A stretch of DNA of 64,000 nt from Scatosoma sp045124465 (GTDB lineage Bacteria; Bacillota; Clostridia; Christensenellales; Borkfalkiaceae): contig JBGVLV010000032.1 in assembly GCA_045124465.1 (NCBI GenBank), positions 1 to 64,000 of the forward strand, read 5' to 3'. Shown here in pieces: positions 59,461 through 64,000 of this stretch (its first letter is position 1; the number at the start of each line of letters is the position of its first letter). A program made the translations under genes and the position numbers. Under the pieces are notes generated by a model that searched no databases, was not told the origin of the DNA, and saw only the letters and a program-made list of their open reading frames with translations.

Positions 59461-61161
59461 ATGTTATCCAGATTGAGCATAAAAAACGTAGCGTTGATAG
59501 AAAACGCGGACATAACGTTCGGCGAAGGTCTGAACGTGCTTTCGGGCGAAACGGGCGCGGGAAAATCGGTCATTCTCGATTCCGTGAATTTCGTTTTGGG
59601 CGCGAAAGCCGACCGTACGATGATCCGATACGGCGAAACGGAATGTATCGTGAAAGCGGAATTTTCCGTTTCCGAAAACTCCAAGGCGGTGCAGGCGTTG
59701 CGCGAACTGGATATCGACTCGGACGGGGAGATAATCATTTCCCGTAAATTCACCGAATCGGGCAAAAATTCCGTGAAAATAAACGGAAACGCGGTTACGG
59801 CGACGATGCTCAGAACGGTCACCGACAGTCTCGTGGACGTACACGGTCAGAGCGAGCATTTCTTTTTGCTTAAAGAGAGCAACCAGCTCAAAACGTTGGA
59901 TAGCGTTGTCGGCGGGGAGCTGACGGAAGAAAAGGAAAAACTCGCGACGCTTTTGCGCGAAGATCGGGAGATCGACGAACGGATATCTTTGCTCGGCGGC
60001 GACGAACAGGAACGCGGCAGACGTTTGGATATACTCAAATTCCAGATAGACGAAATAGAAAGCGTAGATCTTCGGGAGGGCGAGGAGGAAGAACTGCTCG
60101 CAAAACGCAATAAGATAAACAACCTCGAAAAGATCATTTCTTCTCTCCGCGAGGCGACGGAGGCGTTGTCGGGCGAAACGGGCGTTCTGGACGGTTTGCG
60201 GTACGCAAACCGCGCGTTGTCCGCGATTTCGAAACTCGACGAGTCTTACCAGACCGTATGCGAAAAACTGGAAAGCATCGCCATCGACGCGGACGACGTT
60301 GCGGAAACGCTTTCGGATATGGCGGAGGAGCTGTATTTCGACGAAAACGAGGCGCAGGAAACGGAAACGCGCTTGGACGCGATACGTAGCTTAAAGCGCA
60401 AATACGGCGCGAATAAAGGGCAAATAGACGAGTATTTGGAAAAGATCCGTGCGGAATACGAACTGTTGTCCGATTGCGAGGGTCAATACGCCGTTCTCAC
60501 CGCGCAAAAGAGCAAAGTTTTGCGTAAGATCTACGAAATATGCCGTAAGATGACCGCGCTCCGCAAACAACACGGCGAGGCGTTCTGCCGTCGGGTGACG
60601 GAAGAACTTAAAACGTTGAATATCGAACGCGCGCAGTTTGCGATCGAGTTCGGGGAATACACCGAAGAGGATGCGGAAAAAGCGAATTCCAACGGTTTGG
60701 ATACCGTCCGTTTCCTTTTCTCGGCGAACGCGGGCGAGCCGATGAAACCGCTCGGAAAGATCATCAGCGGCGGCGAAATGAGCCGGTTTATGTTGGCGGT
60801 GAAAACGCAGCTTTCCGACGTCAACGAGATCTCCACGTATATCTTTGACGAGATAGACGCGGGTATCAGCGGAAAAACGGCGAAAGTGGTCGGGGAAAAG
60901 CTCGCGCGTATCGCCAAAAATACGCAGATCATCGCCGTTTCGCACCTTGCGCAGATCGCGGCTATGAGCGACGAGGAGTTCCTCATCGAAAAGCGGGAAG
61001 AAAACGATAAAACGGTCACGCACGTGTATTCTTTGGACCGTACGCAAAAGACGAAAGAACTCGTACGTTTGCTCGGCGGAACGGAAAAGGACGAATATGC
61101 GTTGAAACACGCGGAAGAATTGCTAAAACAGGCAAAAGAATACAAGGATTCCATTTCTTGA
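59461..61161 (+). CDS. recN: DNA repair protein RecN
   Basis: 566 residues, an SMC-like protein for double-strand break repair. Walker A GETGAGKSVILD, coiled-coil arms near 160-370, and the C-terminal LSGGEMSRF-like (ISGGEMSRFMLAV) plus FDEIDAGISGKTA blocks. ATG 59461 lies after AAGGATCG. Last gene before spoIVB. Confidence 0.96.
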   Translation: MLSRLSIKNVALIENADITFGEGLNVLSGETGAGKSVILDSVNFVLGAKADRTMIRYGETECIVKAEFSVSENSKAVQALRELDIDSDGEIIISRKFTESGKNSVKINGNAVTATMLRTVTDSLVDVHGQSEHFFLLKESNQLKTLDSVVGGELTEEKEKLATLLREDREIDERISLLGGDEQERGRRLDILKFQIDEIESVDLREGEEEELLAKRNKINNLEKIISSLREATEALSGETGVLDGLRYANRALSAISKLDESYQTVCEKLESIAIDADDVAETLSDMAEELYFDENEAQETETRLDAIRSLKRKYGANKGQIDEYLEKIRAEYELLSDCEGQYAVLTAQKSKVLRKIYEICRKMTALRKQHGEAFCRRVTEELKTLNIERAQFAIEFGEYTEEDAEKANSNGLDTVRFLFSANAGEPMKPLGKIISGGEMSRFMLAVKTQLSDVNEISTYIFDEIDAGISGKTAKVVGEKLARIAKNTQIIAVSHLAQIAAMSDEEFLIEKREENDKTVTHVYSLDRTQKTKELVRLLGGTEKDEYALKHAEELLKQAKEYKDSIS

Positions 61162-61223
61162 AACGGATAAAAAGAGAATAGAAACGCTCGACTTGCACAA
61201 ATTACCTTTTAACGGAGGAAAAT

Positions 61224-62231
61224 ATGCGCAAGTTGAGTTTTTTTATATTAGGGCTATTATTGTCCTTCGCGTTTGCGTTTTGCGGCTACGACGTCGTAAC
61301 GACTTCCGCGGACGCGAACCTTGTCTATATAGGAGGTATGTCGGCGGGCTTTACCCTTAAATCGGGCAGACCGCAGATCGTCGGTTTTTGCGAGATCGTC
61401 ACCGAAAACGGCGTCAGCTCTCCTGCGGCGAGCGCGGGTCTGCGTACGGGCGACCGTATCAATAAAGCGGCGGGCATAAAAGTGGAGAGTATCGCGCAAT
61501 TAAACGAAATCGTCCATAAAAGTCAGGGAAAGCCCATTACTTTCGAGATAGCGCGCGGCGAGGAAACGTTCGAAGTTTCCATTACGCCCGCCAAAGATAA
61601 GACCAACGGTCAGTACAAAATAGGTATCCTTGCCCGAGATAATATCTCCGGTATCGGAACGGTAACGTATATCGATAAAAACAACGGCAGATTCGGCGCG
61701 CTCGGTCATTCCGTCGTGGGGGAAAACAAACGCGAATTACAAATTTCCGACGGTATCGTATACGAATGCAGTATCGTCGGCGTTTGCAAGGGCGTTCGCG
61801 GCAAAGCGGGCGAACTTCGGGGAATGTTTTTAAGCAATAAAACGTTCGGAACGGCGGAAAAACTCTGCGATTGCGGTATTTTCGGGCAAATTTCCGACAG
61901 TTTCAACGTAAACGGGCTTGCTTGCGCGGAGGCGGATTCGGCAAGAGCGACCCCGGGAAACGCGTATATCTATTCCACGGTGAACGGCGTAACGCCCGTG
62001 AAATACGAGATCGAGATCGTAAAAGTCGATAGAAATAATAAAGAAAACAAAAATTACGTCATCAAAATAACCGACGAAACGTTGATAAACGAAACGGGCG
62101 GGATCGTGCAGGGAATGAGCGGCAGTCCCATTCTCCAAAACGGCAAACTCATCGGCGCGGTCACGCACGTGTTCCTGAACGACCCCACGAGAGGGTACGG
62201 CATCGATATTCAAACGATGATGCGTGAATAA
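61224..62231 (+). CDS. spoIVB: stage IV sporulation protein B (SpoIVB serine peptidase)
   Basis: 335 residues. A membrane-anchored N terminus (ILGLLLSFAFAFCG), a PDZ domain (SSPAASAGLRTGDRINKAA) and an SpoIVB S55 peptidase domain with the His in FGALGHSVVG and the serine in QGMSGSPI. In Bacillus it triggers sigma-K processing. CGGAGG precedes the ATG. Spo0A, usually next, is not here. Confidence 0.95.
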   Translation: MRKLSFFILGLLLSFAFAFCGYDVVTTSADANLVYIGGMSAGFTLKSGRPQIVGFCEIVTENGVSSPAASAGLRTGDRINKAAGIKVESIAQLNEIVHKSQGKPITFEIARGEETFEVSITPAKDKTNGQYKIGILARDNISGIGTVTYIDKNNGRFGALGHSVVGENKRELQISDGIVYECSIVGVCKGVRGKAGELRGMFLSNKTFGTAEKLCDCGIFGQISDSFNVNGLACAEADSARATPGNAYIYSTVNGVTPVKYEIEIVKVDRNNKENKNYVIKITDETLINETGGIVQGMSGSPILQNGKLIGAVTHVFLNDPTRGYGIDIQTMMRE

Positions 62232-62237
62232 TAGAAA

Positions 62238-62278
62238 ATTATGTCACACATAATTATTATGCGTGACATAATATTTTT
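62238..62278 (+). terminator. 35-base palindrome and possible terminator after spoIVB
   Basis: Bases 62238-62272 form a palindrome with one mismatched pair (ATTATGTCAC and GTGACATAAT arms), followed by ATTTTTAA. A further half-site GTCACAC lies at 62284-62290, so it may also be a protein-binding site. Confidence 0.65.
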
Positions 62279-62317
62279 AAGACGTCACACAAACAATATA
62301 AAAACGGGAGTGGAAAT

Positions 62318-63553
62318 ATGAAAAAAATAGCAGGAGCTGTACTTGGCGCGGCGTTTGTCTTGATGGCGCCGACTTTGGGAAAAGGCGTCGAGATAAAAAC
62401 GGCGGACGCGCAAGCGGAAACGAGCGGATATAGCGTAAATACGGAAGAAAACGCGGTAAAAACGGCGAAAAACGACGTAGATCTGCAACTGAGGGCAAAG
62501 TCCTCGTATCTTATGGATTTCGGCACGGGAACGGTGATATACGCGCAGAACGAAAAGGCGCATCTGCCGATCGCGAGTATGTGTAAGATCATGACGTTGA
62601 TATTGTCTTTTGACGCCATAAAGGCGGGCGTTATGGATATGGACGAGCAGATCGCGATCAGCGAACGCGCAGCGTCTATGGGCGGTTCGCAGGTATTTTT
62701 GGAGGCGAACGCGAAATATCCCGTCAAGGAACTCATCAAAAGCGTCGTCGTCTGTTCGGCAAACGACAGTTGCGTAGCGCTTGCGGAAAGAGTAGCGGGA
62801 AACGAGGCAGCGTTCATCGACAAAATGAACGAAAAAGCCAAAGAATTAGGCGCGAACGACACTTTATTCGCGAATTGTACGGGTCTGCCCAAAGAGCCGC
62901 AATATTCGTGTGCGAAAGACGTGGCGACGATGCTCAAAGAATTGCTGTCGCACGAGGAATATTATCAATTCGGAAAGGTTTGGCTGGATAAATTCATGCA
63001 CCCGAAAGGACGGTATACGGAAATTACCAACACCAACAAGCTCGTGCGGTTCTACGACGGCTGCGACGGGGGGAAAACGGGCTTTACCAACCAAGCGGGA
63101 TTCTGTCTTGCGGCGACGGCGAAACGTAACGATATGCGCGTTATTTCCGTCGTGATCGGCGAGGAAAGCAGCGCGAACCGTTTCGAGGACGTACGGTCGA
63201 TGTTCGACTACGCGTTCGCGAATTATACGGTCCGCCCGATCGTCGAGGCGAACTCGACTTTGGAACAGCCTGCGGCGGTGAGCGGCGGTAAAGCAAAAAC
63301 GGTAGGCGTTTGCCCCGCGCGTTCCTCGTATACTTTCTCCAAGCGCGGAGAAAAGGGGAACGTTACGGTGGAAACGCATATAGAAACGCTGCGCGCGCCG
63401 TTTGAAAAAGGAACGCAGGCGGGCGAGCTCGTCGTGTATAAAGATAACGTGGAGATAGACCGCGTGACCCTTTTGACGAGCGACGGCGTAGAAAAGGCTA
63501 CTTTCTTCGACCGTTTCCAAGACGTTGCGAGAGGCTGGGACGCCCGTAAATAA
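62318..63553 (+). CDS. dacF: D-alanyl-D-alanine carboxypeptidase (DacF-like)
   Basis: 411 residues with a signal peptide (1-32). PBP5-type triad: Ser87-x-x-Lys90 in ASMCKIM, SAN in VCSANDSC and KTG in GGKTGFT. The C-terminal domain of about 110 residues matches PBP5/DacF. It trims the cross-bridge of peptidoglycan; DacF paralogues act in spore cortex. The position after spoIVB suggests, but does not prove, sporulation control. Confidence 0.93.
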   Translation: MKKIAGAVLGAAFVLMAPTLGKGVEIKTADAQAETSGYSVNTEENAVKTAKNDVDLQLRAKSSYLMDFGTGTVIYAQNEKAHLPIASMCKIMTLILSFDAIKAGVMDMDEQIAISERAASMGGSQVFLEANAKYPVKELIKSVVVCSANDSCVALAERVAGNEAAFIDKMNEKAKELGANDTLFANCTGLPKEPQYSCAKDVATMLKELLSHEEYYQFGKVWLDKFMHPKGRYTEITNTNKLVRFYDGCDGGKTGFTNQAGFCLAATAKRNDMRVISVVIGEESSANRFEDVRSMFDYAFANYTVRPIVEANSTLEQPAAVSGGKAKTVGVCPARSSYTFSKRGEKGNVTVETHIETLRAPFEKGTQAGELVVYKDNVEIDRVTLLTSDGVEKATFFDRFQDVARGWDARK

Positions 63554-63593
63554 AAGCCGAGCGGGGAAATTTCGTTCCGATCGTAAAGAAGAT

Positions 63594-63634
63594 AAACCGA
63601 TTTTGCGAAAAAATTTTTGCAAAGTCGGTTTTTT
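63594..63634 (+). terminator. rho-independent terminator after dacF
   Basis: AAACCGATTTTGC (63594-63606) pairs with GCAAAGTCGGTTT (one wobble), then a T-run to 63634. Confidence 0.88.
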
Positions 63635-63658
63635 GCCGAAAAAACTGCCTTTGTGTTC

Positions 63659-63687
63659 TTGCATTTTACGGATAAATTTGATAAAAT
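63659..63687 (+). promoter_or_regulatory. sigma-A-type promoter of lysA
   Basis: TTGCAT at 63659-63664, a 17-base spacer and TAAAAT at 63682-63687. Confidence 0.65.
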
Positions 63688-63721
63688 ATTGATAACTTCT
63701 TTTTAAAGGACCGTAACACGA

Positions 63722-64000
63722 ATGAACGAGAGAGAAACGTTGAAAATAAACGGAAAAGGACATCTGGAACTCGGCGGCGCGGATTGCGTGGAACTTGCGG
63801 AAAAGTTCGGAACGCCGCTCTATCTTTTCGACGAACGGTATATCCGTAAAATGATGGGTATCTACCGCGATACCATCGCGAAAAAATACGACGGGAACGG
63901 AATGGTGCTGTACGCCTCCAAAGCCTTTTCCTGCCAGGCGATCTACCGTATCGCGGACGAAGAGGGTATCGGCGTGGACGTCGTTTCGGGCGGCGAGCTG
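63722..64000 (+). CDS. lysA: diaminopimelate decarboxylase, 5' part cut by the window edge
   Basis: First 93 residues; the frame is open to the window's end. Makes lysine from meso-diaminopimelate. The PLP-lysine motif YASKAFSC (Lys67) and the VDVVSGGEL block are typical of LysA. AAAGGA lies ahead of ATG 63722, which follows its own promoter. The rest of the gene is outside the window. Confidence 0.93.
   Translation, partial: MNERETLKINGKGHLELGGADCVELAEKFGTPLYLFDERYIRKMMGIYRDTIAKKYDGNGMVLYASKAFSCQAIYRIADEEGIGVDVVSGGEL

Overview
The window is 64 kb of one bacterial chromosome with very high coding density and almost every gene on the + strand; only groES-groEL (22864-24804) is on the minus strand. 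The gene content points to an anaerobic, endospore-forming member of the Clostridia: a complete spoIIIAA-AH operon, spoIVB, a dacF-type carboxypeptidase, a Spo0A-family regulator, an IspH-ribosomal protein S1 fusion, HprK, pta-ackA and a sodium-pumping decarboxylase module. The sequence favours GCG, GGC and CGT codons, as I would expect of uncultured gut Clostridia such as the Christensenellales, but that placement is a guess. No rRNA, phage, IS element or CRISPR array was found, and no gene-free stretch exceeds 300 bases (the longest is 35889-36143).

Layout. 1-3064: acetate formation (pta, ackA), then a DUF177 protein and ribosomal protein L32. 3083-6067: a copper-ATPase locus in which the ATPase is broken by two in-frame stops, followed by an ArsR-type repressor. 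6091-20160: housekeeping and repair genes (uvrC, a HAD phosphatase, hprK, a U32 peptidase-like protein, mutS2, a deacetylase-like protein, an M16 protease, two DNA-repair enzymes, tex, acpP). 20184-27495: an ABC-F protein, a Spo0A homologue without its phospho-acceptor aspartate, convergent groESL, dCMP deaminase, a cyclophilin and purB. 27522-34143: a cassette of HprK-like kinase, PqqD-like protein, S26-type peptidase, ABC exporter, a large secreted protein and a 35-residue peptide, followed by a second ABC exporter with its own promoter. 34205-35888: tRNA-Trp, rnhA and a VTT membrane protein. 36044-40916: a biotin-dependent Na+ decarboxylase/transcarboxylase operon. 41012-46366: a flavoprotein, an AroH-Cmk fusion, plsC and ispH-rpsA. 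46419-48248: htpG. 48316-64000: the spoIIIA operon, asp23-nusB-folD-ispA-dxs-tlyA-nadK-argR-recN-spoIVB, dacF and the start of lysA.

How they fit together. The right third is the conserved clostridial block that joins stage III sporulation genes to isoprenoid (ispA, dxs; ispH lies nearby), folate, NADP and repair genes. Two usual members, xseA and xseB, are absent between folD and ispA, and spo0A, which commonly follows spoIVB, lies about 39 kb away. The carbon side combines acetate kinase ATP formation with a sodium pump driven by decarboxylation.

The most interesting items are the HprK-like/PqqD/S26/ABC cassette with its tiny peptide, which looks like a reduced peptide-modification and export system without the usual cyclase; the Spo0A homologue with Gly at position 56; the AroH-Cmk fusion; and the broken copper ATPase that keeps a possible internal start for a CopZ-like chaperone.
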